From assembly GCA_013396995.1 (NCBI GenBank), contig VWZP01007456.1, positions 2,560,269-2,624,268 of the forward strand: a stretch of 64,000 bases of DNA, read 5' to 3'. Below the pieces are notes generated by a model. It saw only the letters and a program-made list of their open reading frames with translations, did no database searches and was not told where the DNA came from. Below, piece after piece: positions 12,620 through 25,900 of this stretch. The stretch is from Dicaeum eximium (taxonomy: Eukaryota; Chordata; Aves; Passeriformes; Dicaeidae). Made by a program: the position numbers and the translations under genes. Every line of letters starts with the position of its first letter. The first letter of the stretch is position 1.

Positions 12620-15600
12620 CATGCTTACATGTCCAAGGCTGGAGCCAGCCTGACAAAGGACAGCCCATGACACTGAATCCTGCAATTTGCTGCTGCTACT
12701 CTGAGTCACCCAAGCAAATTGGAGACTATAGGGAGAACTTGTGCTCCTTCTGCCTGATCTTAAACAACCAGCATCTGCAAAGGAAAGTGTAAGTGCTGCT
12801 CTGTGAGACCCTGATGTACAATTGCTGCTACATTTACTGCAATCCCATTTTGTGCTGGCCCCATTTTCTATTTACAGTAAGTCAGTAGTTCACTTCCTCA
12901 GTTATTCCAAGTAGGATTACAGCAGCTCAGAGACTTCAGGATAGCTCAGTGCCCCCACTGCAACAGGGGCTCTTGCAAACCAGAACAAAAGGGGCTCACA
13001 AGCAGCAGCTCACAGCTGCCAAGCGAGCTAGCCCAGAGCCCTTAGCAGCTCAAAGGGGGGACATCAGGCATCCTGCTCTGCAGCAATAGGCTGAACAAAA
13101 CATTCCAGCTGGGAAATGCAGTCAAGTAGAGAAGCATCATGGAAGACTTAAATGTGTATGGCCCCATGCCTAACTGGATAAATGGATAGGAGGAAGAATA
13201 AACTAAGAGTAGCATAGAAAATAAACAGCAATGGGAAAAGCAGTGTTAAAAGGTGGTCTAGTGATGGGGCAGTGAAACAGTTTAGTGAATTATACAAAGC
13301 CATGCTCCTGACAATGGGAAAAAGAAGTGCACTTTTTTTGAGAGGCAGATTTAAATGTGTAAGTACTTCTCCTGGCTATGAAAGGGTGAGGAAGACCTGA
13401 TTCTATGGATCACCTTCACATGCATAACTGCTTGCTTTCTATACACATAAATACTGATCAGTTAAGCAAAGCTTCTCCTTTTCTGCTTTAAAAAGCCAGA
13501 ACAGTGTCACTGTAAGTCCTGCAGCTACTAAGATGGGTGACAGCAAAGGAGTGGGGGAGGATAGGGGGTGCATAGGACAAATCAAGAGATAAGGCGTGCA
13601 AATATGCCAAGGAATGGATACCTGGCTCTTGCCCTCAGTGTGTAAGAATAGCAAGACATGGAGAAAGAAATAAAAAAAGTAAAACAAATACTTCAACAAG
13701 GGTGTCCATCTCTTTACAGGTTAATATTTTTTTCTCAAAGCTTAACTTCCTGAAATTTTATGTTTATATCACTTCAGACACATTTAAAGTTCTTTGTGTG
13801 CCAACAACTGTTAAAATGCCCTGAAACATGCCTTAAAATATAACTTCAAGCAAAACTCAAGATTCATTTCTATTTTGACTGATGATATATTAACATTATA
13901 ATGTATTTATTTATAACTCACTTTGTAAAGGGTTTCATAACAGTACCTAAATGGTGTCAATTATCCAGGCTGAAATGATATTGTTTTAATATAATTTTAT
14001 TTCAATTACATTTTATTTGTTTCAATATAATTTGATTATTTCTGCAAATAATCATCTCTGGGTGCTTTATGTGTGAAAATAGTAAATAGAATAATTTCAG
14101 AATCAGCCTCAGAGGCTAGTTAGTGGGTTTAAGTAAAGTAAGCCAAGAGCAAAAAGGTCTTTTTCACAAAATTAAAGGTAAGAGAAGAAATGCTTTTTGT
14201 CAGCAGAGCTGCCAAGTCTCCCATAGTCCTTTCAGCCTCCTTCTTGTCTGGCCAAGGTCTCTGTTCAGGCTGGATTTCCCACAGGTCACCTAACACAAGG
14301 AGATAGCACCCCTCTAGGATAAGATTCAAGAATCAGGTCCATAGATGTTATACAGATAAAAGAATTAATTATTCTGTGAAGTAGTGTGCTCACATCAGGA
14401 TACTGTATTTGGAAGCAAAGCCTTAAAGATCTGATGGGGCAGACGAGTCTCTGTGCTTTGCTATTAAATTTATTTCAGCAAACAGAATTCCCAGCAGCTG
14501 TCAAGAACAGCCTTTATCATGCAGAAAATTGGGGATTTGATTTGGTCTCAGCAGCATTAGATAAGATGCCAGTGTCACTGATGGCACTGCCTCCACTTCA
14601 GTTTGAGCAGGATTTAATCTCAAGTCAACTTAATTCTGAAAAACACCTATGAACCACAGAGCATCCTAAGCTTAGCCCTCTGTCTAAAGGGAATTTATCA
14701 AAAGAAAAACCTTTAACAAGGCTTTGACTCCAGTTCACTATTGAAGAACAGTTGAGCAGATCCTTTGTCTCAGAAAAAGACAAGTCAAACATCCCCTAAA
14801 CTTTACAAGTGTATTAGAAGCTCAGTGTGATCACCTCTCTCCAACATATTTACTCATCACTATTTAATGCTTATTCAGTATTATTTTTTTCTTACTCAAC
14901 AGCATGAAAGCTGAAGTAGGCACCCATCAGCAGATAATAAATCCTGGATTTCTGGCAAAGAGGGATATAAACTACTGTCTCATGCAGGTGCTCATCTCTT
15001 TTTTTTACATTAAGAAACTGAAGGTTCAAAGGGTAGCAAACAGCCAGGCAGCAGTTTACTGGTTTTTATTTCATTTCAAAGACAGAATTATCTAAGTGCT
15101 ATGTCCAGTTTAAAAAACAGGATTTGTTTTTCCACCCTCTGATCTGAGCACTGACACCCCATATCCTGCAACTTGGATAAAAATTTTAAATAAAATTTCT
15201 ACAAGAAGTTAATGTTTTCAGCTGATCTTAAAAAGCACTTTTCATATTAGAAAGTCAAAAGTCACAATGGGAAAAAAAGCTCTGCGTGGGCATTTGATAA
15301 TTCAAAAAACAAAAATTTTTTTAATAATTTTTCTTTCACGAGTGAGAAAAGTATGCTCTCATTTAATATATCATCTCCTTTAGACTCTTTTTACGAGACT
15401 TCAGGTTTCTGCTGTGCAGGTCAGTGACCCATGGTTGGAAGCCAGCTTCAGAGGTGTTAAGCCTACAATACTTGGATTTAAGCCCATCTTGGAGTGGTTT
15501 TGAGAATAAAACTGTAGAATACAACTACACTAAACTTGCTTAGGATTTATGGGGCCCCAGACTTGTCCTTCTGGTTCTAACTCTGAATAGCCACTTCCAC

Positions 15601-18370
15601 CAAAAAAATATTTACCAACATGTAAATATTCACCAAGACATGGCTTTTTCAACAGGAATACTTATTAAACTTGTCTTTAATTCCAACAACTACTTTTAGT
15701 TCCAAGACAATATGATAAGAAAAGAAGGGAAGATTTCCTAACAGAAAAATCCATAGTTTTCTCTGACCTCCAGAGTGCCATATGCAGGCTTCTCTCCTGG
15801 CTAAGCCTGCAGCTTTGCAGCTGGGGGTTGTGGTGAAATTGCAAGGAGTGTGGGCCTGTGCAAAAGACTTCAAATTTTTTGCTGAGGATTTGGGAAAGGT
15901 TTTTTTTTCCTTTTTTGTTGTTGTTTGTGTTTGTTTTTACATAAGAGTTCATGAGGAACAACAGCAAGTGTTACTAAATGTTTTCAACTGAGGGATTATT
16001 CCTTCTACCTGCATGCAAAGAAACAATGTAGGACTTCTGCCTTGGTAATACACTACACCATAGAAACTGTGGCTAACAACAGCAGAAAAAAGCAAATGAA
16101 AATAAAATGTTTCAAGAAGGTCAGTTTACTACTCACCTCCCTAAAACTTCCTTCTCCTAGTTGAAGGATCAGGCAGGATGATTGTAGGGCTCCTGCCTGA
16201 AGCCACCACCTTTCTGCTGGCTCTGCTGTGCCAGCTGAAGAGGCTGGCATCTTCCTGACATGCAGTGTAGGTAAAAACAAGGAGGTGTCTCTGCTTTTCT
16301 CTGCATATGTACAAAGTACGAGACTATGGAAAGGGAAAGCCAGCTGAACTAACCAATAATATAATTTTCATTTGTTTTAACACAGACATACAGCTCTTGT
16401 TCAGTTGCATCTGACACCCAGGAAAAAACTGGCCCATCTGATGTTCAGTGCCTAACAGTGACCATGGTATTCACAATGAGGTATTTACAGAACATTATTC
16501 CACTGCCTTTGGCATCCTATTTATTAGAATACCTAGTTTAACAAACATCCAGTTAAAACCAGCTGAGACAGAGGGAGCCTCCTCCCAACTTGCTTGGAAA
16601 GTACTTATCATTGCAGTGCAATTCCTCATTGAATGCTTACACAAAAAGTCACAGTGGGTAATGTTTATTGCAAGTTCTCTCCAACCCCAGTGTTGTTCCA
16701 TTATTTCAATAACTCAAGTTACATTCAACTAAATTCAATTACGATATAGTAGATGGCATTCCTACATTAACTACTAGTGATTATAAAGAAAATTACTCAA
16801 AGGGAAAAAAAACCAGGCAAGTTAGAGACCATAAAGGGAGAAAAAAATTCATAGGAAAAGAACAGCAAATACAGGGATCATAAAGAGTGAATCAAACTGC
16901 CTTCTGGATCTGAATTCCAGAGTATAATTTCCCTACAGTAGTCATAAAAAAGGACAATTAAACTTCTTCAGCCGTATAAAGAATTTCTTTTCAGAAACTC
17001 TATCCCTCTTGTTTTACATCATAAGTTTCTAATAATCAAATATATTTCAATTAATTTGAATAAAAAAAATACAAGGGAACAAAAACTCTTAGCTAAAGCA
17101 GAGCACCAACAAATTGTAAGACTTATTTATTACTTCTCTTATATTCTCCACCACGAAGCTGAAAATATGTTATTATTTGAAAAGCATTACACAAGTTTAT
17201 TTTGGTTTGGCTGTCATTAAAGACTAAATAGAAGAATTTGGTAGATATTTGGTTTCAAGCACTATTCTGAATTGTCAAAATTAATCACAATGATGCAACT
17301 TAAGTATATTTTTTAAATTAATGTCCCAAAACAAGTTATTCTACTCCCAAGATAAGTGAAATTACCCTACTATCATTCTAGTAACCCTAAAACAGAATTA
17401 AACTTAATTGGAACCTGTACACACTAAACCCCCAAATGTTTATGAGTGCAGGTTCACCATGCATTTGCTACACTCCAGTGCCATCTGTCTATAAAAAGAT
17501 AATTAACATTTTCAATAAGAAGAAATACAGCATGTTGTAAAGTATATTTGGTCCTAGGCCATTGACTTCACTTCAGTTCTTACAACGCATGATGCTGCTA
17601 ATCCTTTTCTGAATTAGGAAAAAAAAAAAAAAAGAAAGCCAAACACAAACTAAGAAACACTGTGTCTTCAGTGTATATTTGAAGCAAGATTTCCTGAAAA
17701 AAGGAAATCATCCAGAATGCCTTGATATAGAGGTGCTCCCTGAGGTGTCCCTCTTAAGTACTCCCCCAAAATAACCTTGTAGTCTTCTTTGAAGAGTTTA
17801 GCAGCCTTTGGAAGACCCCAGAGAAGCTGGGAATAGCTACTCAGGAATTTGTGTTTAGAAGACCATTTGGGGACAGCCTTTTCTAAGTCCACAACCTTCA
17901 ATGAAGGGACAAAAATAAATGCCCTGCCAAGCACTGCAACACAAGGGATCTGACAGACCCCAGTGTGAGTACAAAGCAAGTTCTTTAAATGCAGAGCCTT
18001 CCCTTTCCTCCTGCACCCCAGTGGCTGGCTGTGGAGGGTTGTTTCCTTCTACTCTGTGAAAATCGTACAAATACAGCTCTTTTTTTTCAAAAGTTTGGTA
18101 ACAAGTTTGAAGCCAGCCTGATGTTAATTTAACAGAGTGCGTGCCTGGTCATTCTGTCTATTCCCACACACCCTTGTAGAGAAGCGAAACACCGTATGCT
18201 TGATGCTAGTACACTTTTTGTATGTGTGTATGGAGGAGGAGCTACTTCTTGATCACACACTTTTTTTCGAATTGCAGGCTTGTGTTTTTTTCCCATGGAA
18301 GAAAGGGGAGGGGGGGATGGGGGGAGGAGCTGTTAAAACACAAAGTATCCCTTTTCAATGGGGCAATTAG
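12620..18370. other. Intergenic DNA, no gene recognised
   Basis: This is AT-rich sequence with several T- and A-runs (for example 17619-17633). AATAAA hexamers on the minus strand at 17126-17131 and 17196-17201 could serve as distal poly(A) signals for the AKAP7-like gene. A 103-codon minus ORF at 17668-17979 would then lie in its 3' UTR. It has no recognisable similarity and is not called. Confidence 0.5.
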
Positions 18371-18379
18371 AGCAGATAA

Positions 18380-18625
18380 GGGAAGAAAGACGTTTTCCAC
18401 GTGCCGGACCGGCTCCGTGGATGCTCGGGGCTGAGAGGTCCCTTCCCGGCGCATCCGGCTCTCCAGCGGTGCCATCTGCTGGTGCCGCTGCCGCCAGGCT
18501 CCGCCGGGAACGCCACCCCCGTGCCGGGAGGGCAGCGGGCACAGCTCTGCTCGGGCCTCGGCCAGCTAAGGGCAAAGCCAGGGAACGTCGGCCCCAGCCA
18601 AAACTTCGCTTCAGAAAAGCGTTCT
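18380..18625. promoter_or_regulatory. Isolated CpG-rich island, possible promoter
   Basis: A ~250-base block rich in GC and CpG stands alone in AT-rich DNA, ~750 bases beyond the stop codon of the AKAP7-like gene. It has a palindromic E-box CACGTG at 18398-18403 and a CTCF-like core at 18471-18482. A good + strand splice donor (AAAG/GTAAGT) follows at 18698/18699. Together these suggest a promoter for a rightward, antisense transcript, or an insulator element. An ORF of 104 codons crosses it in the + direction but looks like a GC-driven artefact. Confidence 0.45.
18471..18482 (-). promoter_or_regulatory. CTCF-like core motif
   Basis: GCCATCTGCTGG fits the reverse complement of the common CTCF core CCASYAGRKGGC at every position. 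A 12-base match occurs by chance fairly often in a 64-kb window, but its position inside the isolated CpG island makes it worth listing. Confidence 0.4.
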
Positions 18626-18694
18626 TGTCCCCTGTATCCTCCTCAAGGCATTTTATAAAGACAATTCGTTAGATAAAGAAAAGGAGAGGAAAAC

Positions 18695-18703
18695 AAAGGT
18701 AAG
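18695..18703 (+). other. Orphan 5' splice site after the CpG island
   Basis: AAAG/GTAAGT, with the exon side ending at 18698, is a strong donor on the + strand. No + strand coding exon partner was recognised, so a non-coding first exon is the simplest reading. Confidence 0.35.
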
Positions 18704-19367
18704 TATTTAGTGCTATACCACATTTTCTCCCAAAAACGCTACTTCCGTAAGTCAGGCAAAATAATTCTCATTAAGTAGCTCCCGGGTGAAAGGAAAGCCT
18801 GTACTCCACAATAGTGTGGTAACAGCTAACACCATCTACCTGTTACAGATATGCAATGAATGACTGTGTCACAACCATGGCTTGGAGTCACAAATGAGAG
18901 CAGCTGTCGGGATTAAGCAAGGAGAGGTGTCTTCAGGCAATAATCACAGAGGAGAAGGCAGGCAGGCAAAGGAGAAAGCTGAGGGTGCAGGCCCAGGGCA
19001 GGGGTGCAGCAGGGCAGACAGAAGCTCAAACAAGGCAGCAGTGTGCATTTGGGCACCAGAGGTGGCTGGCAACAGTGTTTGTACCAATGGCTGACTGCTG
19101 AAGAGTTTGGTTCTGTAAACCTCAGCTCACTTGTCTTTGCAGTACACACACACACTGACGGTATAGGTTTTGAGCTAGGCATTTCACCATTACAATATTC
19201 AGTGATTTTCCCCTCAGATTTTGCTCTGCCTTTTTTTTCTGTCAGACTCCAAATAAGATTGTTTGCTGCCAAAAATTAATTCACCACACCCACCCCTCTG
19301 ACCTTAGCCCCACTGTACCTGTTTGTCTTCTCCACCGTCACCGAGTTCACCAAGGACTGCAACAACT

Positions 19368-19934
19368 TTATCCCAAACTTGTCTGACCAGGTGCATATTC
19401 TGTTGCTTCAGTTTTTTGCAAACTACCATCTGTTATCTTTGCTTTTTCTTCTTCCATTTCCAAGCTTTTCAACACATCTGAACTTACTGGCAGCATACCA
19501 AGTACTGACTTTGAGCAGATATCTCCAGCTGTAGAAAAAGTCCCATCTGTAGCTTCAAGCTGTCCCTTTGCCTCATTGATTTCTTTTTCTTTAATTGCAA
19601 TTGAGGCCTCAGCAGCATTTTCAGATGGTTTATCATCAGCTACCACTGTTGAGGCAAGCTTACAGCTTGCAGTAGTTGCTCCTATTTCAGCCTTCACTAT
19701 ATTGTTTGAGAGGTCTTCACTGCTTGTTTCTCCCACATGTCCTGTCTGCATTTCTTGCTCTTTCCTCTCTTCCTTACTGCTGGAGCCCACACTGATGGAA
19801 CACTCACAGTAATAGTAACCAGATTCCTGCTTCTTCTTGCGCATGGCACAGAGATCAATCCGACTCAAGACCTCTGTGCCAAAGTGGCTGTCTTCATATT
19901 CCTTATACAGATCCGTACAAATTTTCCTGAAGCC
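19368..19934 (-). CDS. AKAP7-like gene, last coding exon
   Basis: This is a 188-codon exon plus stop, after the acceptor AACAAACAG. Its first ~55 residues finish the 2H domain: GFRKICTDLYKEY, HFGTEVLSRIDLCAMRKKKQ and GYYYCECSISVG, matching the AKAP7 block ending ESSIVIG. The remaining ~135 residues are Ser/Glu/Ala/Lys-rich with no recognised domain. The AKAP7 RII-binding helix (family segment ELVRLSKRLVENAVLKAV) is not seen here. A GTAAGG donor-like site just after the 2H domain (exon side ending at 19778) could allow splicing to another last exon. The residues after that point would then belong only to a read-through isoform. Confidence 0.85.
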   Translation of the reverse strand, partial: GFRKICTDLYKEYEDSHFGTEVLSRIDLCAMRKKKQESGYYYCECSISVGSSSKEERKEQEMQTGHVGETSSEDLSNNIVKAEIGATTASCKLASTVVADDKPSENAAEASIAIKEKEINEAKGQLEATDGTFSTAGDICSKSVLGMLPVSSDVLKSLEMEEEKAKITDGSLQKTEATEYAPGQTSLG

Positions 19935-22900
19935 CTGTTTGTTGAAAGAGCAATATGGCATTATAAGTGTAATATATGAACACAAATACACATACACTTT
20001 AGGAAGATGTGTCAAGTATTACCTTAACGAAATCCAGCAAAGAAAACATCACCACCCACCTCACCCCTGATTAGGATAACAGCATCAACTTCATGTGGTA
20101 ATATTTACATTGATACTGAGAAAAGCCAACCACTACCAATTAAACTTATAGGAAGCTTGGCTTCTGCTGAATCCTCCATCTACCCCACCCTCTTCAAGAA
20201 TAAAAAACATGTCAAAGGTACAAAATCAGAGCAATATAACCTAATGTTATTTAAATGCAACCACCTAAATTTAGATGCTTCAGGCAAGTTCACAGTCACC
20301 ATGTATAATTATTCTGAATTGCCTTTAGGAGGGATTGCTTGATTTCACCTGGAGTTTACTTTACTCAGTTTCATGCTACAGATGTCTTAACAGACTGAAA
20401 AGTTAACCCTTCTCCTTGGTGCTAGAACTCCACAACAGTAATTAAATTGTCTGCTAAAGGCAGGTTAGAAATAGAGTTCATGCACCTTCATCCCTGTGAG
20501 CAAAGTGGTATTCAAAAGAAATTTAACTCAGTGACTCACTGGGAAAACAAGCTCATTTCAACAAGCCAGAAAAGAAAAAGAAAACCTCAGCAGCTCTGAG
20601 ATAGCTACCAAGCACTGTCAGTATCTCAATGGCCAAATGCCACAACAGTCATGACACACAACTGAAAGAATAAGCTCCTAGTGATGTGTTTTTAAACATT
20701 GACACGTTCTTTTCAGACTAAGAAAAGAAACTTCTACTGCCATTACCAAAGCATATGCTTAGAAATCATTGCAACATATGACTGTCAAGACCAAAATTCA
20801 GCAGATCCTCCAAGTGATTTCTTTGCTCTTCTCCCCCTTAACAAGTATGGGCACATCAGCACTAGCTGCCCTGTACAAGTGTCATCGGTGAGCAGCCCAA
20901 CAATTCCATGGTTCCCAAGCCTTTAATTGAGACAACAACAGGCTGCCAATTTATACAAGGGGCTCCCACAAAGCACTTAGCCTATAGCCAACCACATATG
21001 CTAGGGGCACATATGGAGATGTAATGAAGGACAGATGAATCATTAAACAGAGAATAGTCTCCACCTCCTCCTAACCTAATGAGTATGTGAGCTAACAAGG
21101 CTCCAAGGAGCTCCTTGCAGCACATTGCCCCAAAGAACTCTCAATCAGTTTGTTCAGACCTGCTTCCAAGCACCAGGGAAAGAAAAAGAGAAATTTTTAC
21201 AAGATTTCTTCCTTATAATGACAGACTTATTAGCAGGTGGATATGTACAGTTCATAGCATGGAGATTGTGGGAGTATGGACAGAACAGCCAGTGTCACCT
21301 GGATAGAAGCAGATATAAATAGCTTCACAACCAAATACATCAAACCATTAGGCACTGCTGCCTGAGGTGACTAAAACACTTGAAAGTTTAAATAAACCAA
21401 CAGCACACTTTTTCAGTGCTCCAGAGATACCCATGTGTCAATCAGAGCCAGGCTGTTCAGCAGCCAGGAGCTACATGTCACCTAAATGCCACAAGGTTCA
21501 AGTTGTGCTGAAGTGCAGAGACACACTGTGCATGGGCTGTTTTCTGGGAAATTCGGGAGGATAATGAAAACTTGAATAAGGTCACATCATGGAAGATAAC
21601 TTATCAAGCAGCCAGAAGAGGGCAGGATAAGGACTGCCCTTCCATTAAAAAGCACCACATATTTTAATACAAGCATGTGACTTGTTAATACTTGTTAAAT
21701 AACATATGCTCTCTCACAGCTCAGGGTAGACCACAGCTGCTATTTCCAAACCTGCACCAAGTGAATCTACTTAAAGCAGCATAAAAAGGGACAAACAAGC
21801 ATTTTCTACTTTAGCACAGAGGCACTTGATCCACAGCTTTGCTCCGGCAGAGGCGAGATCAGACAGTACCCAGCACTAAAGGCTAACAGCCCACACTGCA
21901 AGAGTTCTTTGCCTGTGTGCTGAAGAAGGGTCTTACTACAAGTAATGAAGTGGGTTCTCTTAAGAGGTGAGCTGTTCCCTTTTGGCTCATTGGAAAGCTA
22001 GAGGTCAAAACACCTGAAGAACCCATATTTTTTAGTTAGGCCAGGTCACACTGCCCATTTTGAACCTGATTTTCAAACAGCACATACTGCTCCCTTTGGT
22101 AGCTATTCAGAATAAAAGGCACACAATCCAAGATCTCTCCAGGCTCTTGAGATATTTAGACACACAACTTCAAGGTGAAAGTTTACAGTCATATTAGTTT
22201 TGAAGAGAACCAGCTCCTCTTTCCCCACAAATGAGAACAAGGTCTGCAGCTGCACCACCAGTACCACCGCATACCTCTCAATAACAATAATTATTGAGAT
22301 AGAAAATATAAACTGCCGCAGCAATCAGCTCTTAAGCTTCATATAAGAAGCATTTCAACTGTGTGAAATACTTAAACAGCACCCTTTCTACAAGGAAACA
22401 TTTTATTTATGGTATAAAGAAAGTAATTACAGCCAGTAGATGGCATCATAATAACTTAAGTGATATTTTGTCTTACTCATACTTTGGCATCTTCTAGTGT
22501 TTTAGGAAGGCTCATTTCTTTCCTGCACTCTTTGGGAATAGGCTACTATAAAAGAAATCAGTTTCCTCCTTTTTATCATATTACATTTTGAAAGAAATGC
22601 AGTAAGTTCACAGTGTCAACTTTGTCTCAAAACACAAGCATTAATCTTCCAGTTTGGTCTTTGAGATTAAGTCTTATGTCTAAAAGTTGAGCTTTTTTAA
22701 CCTCAGGGAGATTTGTACACAGAGTTCACATGCCCCTAATAATCCACCCAACATATGCTCCTACTACACTTCAGTTTCACAGTCTTGGTCTGTAAAATAA
22801 TATTTTACAATAAAACCTTTGCTCCTAAAAGAAAATTGCACAGTGAGGTGGATTGAAAATTGGCTGAGCAGCCAGTTCCATATGGCAGTGATTGGTGGCA

Positions 22901-25900
22901 CAAAGTCTAGCTGGAGGCCAGTCACTAGATATGTACACAAAGGGCCAATACCAAGTCCAGAACTGTTCAGCATCTTCATTAATGATCTAGATATTGGGGC
23001 AGAGTGCACCCTCAGCAACTTCACTAATAACAAACTGGGACAAGTGCCTGATCCACTAGAGGGTACTTCCAACCAGAGGTACTTCAATAGTCTGGAGAAA
23101 TGGACTGATAGGAACTTCATGAGGCTGAACACAAAGCACAAAGGTCAGCTATAGGGGAGGAATGAACCCAGGCACAGGTACAGGCTGACAGCTGACTGGA
23201 AGCTGAAGGAGTTTTGCAGAAAAAGGACCTAGAGGTCCTGATGGACACCAGGTTGACCATGAGCCAGTAGAGTGTCCTTGCAACAAAGGCAGCCAGTGGT
23301 ATCCTGGGCTGCATTAGAAGGAATGTTGCCAGCAGATTGACAGGAGTAATTCCCCTCTGCTCAGCACTGGTGAGGCCACACCAGGAATACTGCATCCACT
23401 TCTGGGCATACCACTTCATACTCTAACATTCAGAGACCTATACAATACACTCACATATTTATATATATTGTACATAAGGAGATGGAATACATAAATCACA
23501 TTATGTGAGATTAAGCTATATTTAGTGCTAGAGATCAAAAGAGGAGAGCATGCAGGAAATTACAATTCTGGTTTTTAATTTTAAATTTCATAATAAGAGG
23601 AAGTGTGAAAATACTCCAGATAGGAGTCAACAGTAATTCCTACATGCCTACTGCATAGTTTCTTTTGCATTAGACATTGCAGATGCCTCTGCTCATGAAA
23701 ATCCCTATAGGCAGAATAAAAGAAAGAGCCTCCAGCACAGAATTATCAGTCCTAGCCAACTTTGATTTTATCATGTATACAAAAGGCTAATATCCAGTCA
23801 ATATGAAGTACTTGAACAAGGTAATTTTCTTCAGCTATTATAGCTTTTTCTGTTTTCCTTTCTGCATGCTCCTCTAGTGTTTCAGGTTTGCAATACATTG
23901 ATCTCATAAATACAAGTATCATTCCTGGAAACAAGCAGGACAGTATTCCACAGGGAAACGAGCAATCTAATCAGAGTTGTTTTTTACTTTAATTGTTTGT
24001 GATAAATCCCATACAATGCTGCAGTAAAGGTTAGAAAAGCACATCACACATTTCCAGTATAAATCAAGGCACCAGCCTGACTTCCAACATGACATTAATC
24101 TTGTTCTGAGGTAAATATTACTCAGAAGACAAATATTGCTCAGAAGCCATCCTGCCCTATGGAAACAGCTTGACATTGTTTTTGTGCAGATTTAACCAGC
24201 CACAACAGAAGGGAAGCAGTCTGTACTTTACAGGAGAGCCATACACAGTATCAGCAACAGACCTCATTTCTTCCAGCCAGATATGAACAAACAACTGTGT
24301 TGACCAGGCTATATACAAGCTTTGTTAAATAAGACAAGTTATATTGTTCTGATTCCAATGATTATTGCTTAGATACCAAGGATCTCATTGAAGAAAAAGT
24401 AGTCACTAGAACATATCCCAGGAAAACTATTCTTAAACCCAGTTACTTACTCTTCTTCTCAACCTTGATGCTTTAGAGAGCTTCAGGAAAGTCAGATGTG
24501 GTTTGAAGTCCTTACTTCCTGAAATGTTAAGATTCATTTCAATAAAGCATTCTTCCACAGCTTCTGGAAAAAGATAATATAAGAAAAATGAGTAATGGTG
24601 GGGAGGTATGGAAAAAATATTTACAAGTAGGTTAGACAAAAATCCACTATCCCTGTCTTGAGCAAGACAGTTAAAACACAGTAACCAGTTGCTGCAACTC
24701 AGGCAACAGAAAAATTTGAAAAAAGTACTCAAAACCAAAGTTCTGCATGACATGGATAAGTTGTAAACCTGAGACTGGATCAAAACTTCCGTGTTTGCAA
24801 CACAATTCCTCCTGAGTTCACAAATCCCTTATCAAATGATGAGCTCAAGAAAGCATCTGTCCATGGCAGCCCTGCCAGGAGCAGGATGCAGCCACCACCA
24901 GTGGCCACAGCTGGAGTCTGTGACAGAACAGATTCTCCCCAGTTATTGCAAAGAGCAGTGCGAGAGGCAAAGTGCTTCCAGGAAAGAAAAAGTGGCTAGA
25001 TTCCCAAAACTACTACAACTCCACAGCACTTAAAGCAATTCAGGAGGGAACATCATACAAACATAATACTCCTTCTCCACATACAAATGTGATACAAAAT
25101 GTTTATGATGGTATTGGCTTAAAAACCTCAGTCACGTATTTATGAAGCCATTTGGTTTTATCCTTCATAGAAAAAAGCATCTGTAGGCTCCAGCATTTAA
25201 ATTCTTCAAGGCCATTCAGTTAAGGATTTTACTGACAAGTCAAATCAAGCTGAACTGTTCTTGGTTTTCATGAACTTTGGGGACACAGAGTCTCAAGTAT
25301 AGCAAGGTAAGGTTTGCATGAGGCAGATCCCTACACGTCTGGCAAAACCAGAAGATGATGTCTTGTTCAACACTTGTGCTTAAACAGTAAGGAGTAATTC
25401 CAAAATTACACCTAAAGCCCTGATTAAAGCTGGAGTACTCCCCAGCAATTTTTCTTACTGAAAGAGATCTTCATACCTTGATTATATAAAGCAGATAAAA
25501 TAATGGGGGGAAGAAAGGAAAAAAAAAAATCAACACTTGAAAATGGAAACCTGCAGCATTTGTGGCTCTTCTGGTTGGATTCCCCCCCACCTTGACACCT
25601 ACCTTTGTTACTGCTTAATTGCTTAGGCACTGAAAGGAGGTTCAATATTGAAACGGTAAAAAATAGCATATTATATACCATATGAGTGCCTTGTTTCAAG
25701 TCTCCTGCTTCCATTTTATTTTTCCACCTATCAGGAAGTTTAACTACATGTGTATTCACTAGTTTGTCATATGCATTTGTATGAAGGCCAGGTCTCTGGC
25801 TTGGAGTTTAGCTAATTAATAGTTTCAAATGTTTCTTCTCAGAGTGTTTATGAAGGAACAGCAGCTGGGGCTGTCTGATCACTTTGCCAAGGCAACTGCT

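Larger units (their letters stand above)
17126..19367 (-). other. Possible 3' UTR of the AKAP7-like gene
   Basis: There is no clear AATAAA close to the stop codon on the minus strand. The nearest perfect hexamers noticed are at 17196-17201 and 17126-17131. If they are used, the 3' UTR would be ~2.2 kb and would include the CpG island at 18.4 kb. Alternative endings cannot be excluded. Confidence 0.25.

Noticed and set aside
17668..17979. 103-codon minus ORF below the AKAP7-like stop
   Set aside because: No motif, no convincing acceptor phase match and no resemblance to the AKAP7 C-terminus or RII-binding helix; probably 3' UTR or intergenic.
18358..18672. 104-codon + ORF in the isolated CpG island
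   Set aside because: Composition is explained by the CpG block, with no domain; kept only as a possible promoter.
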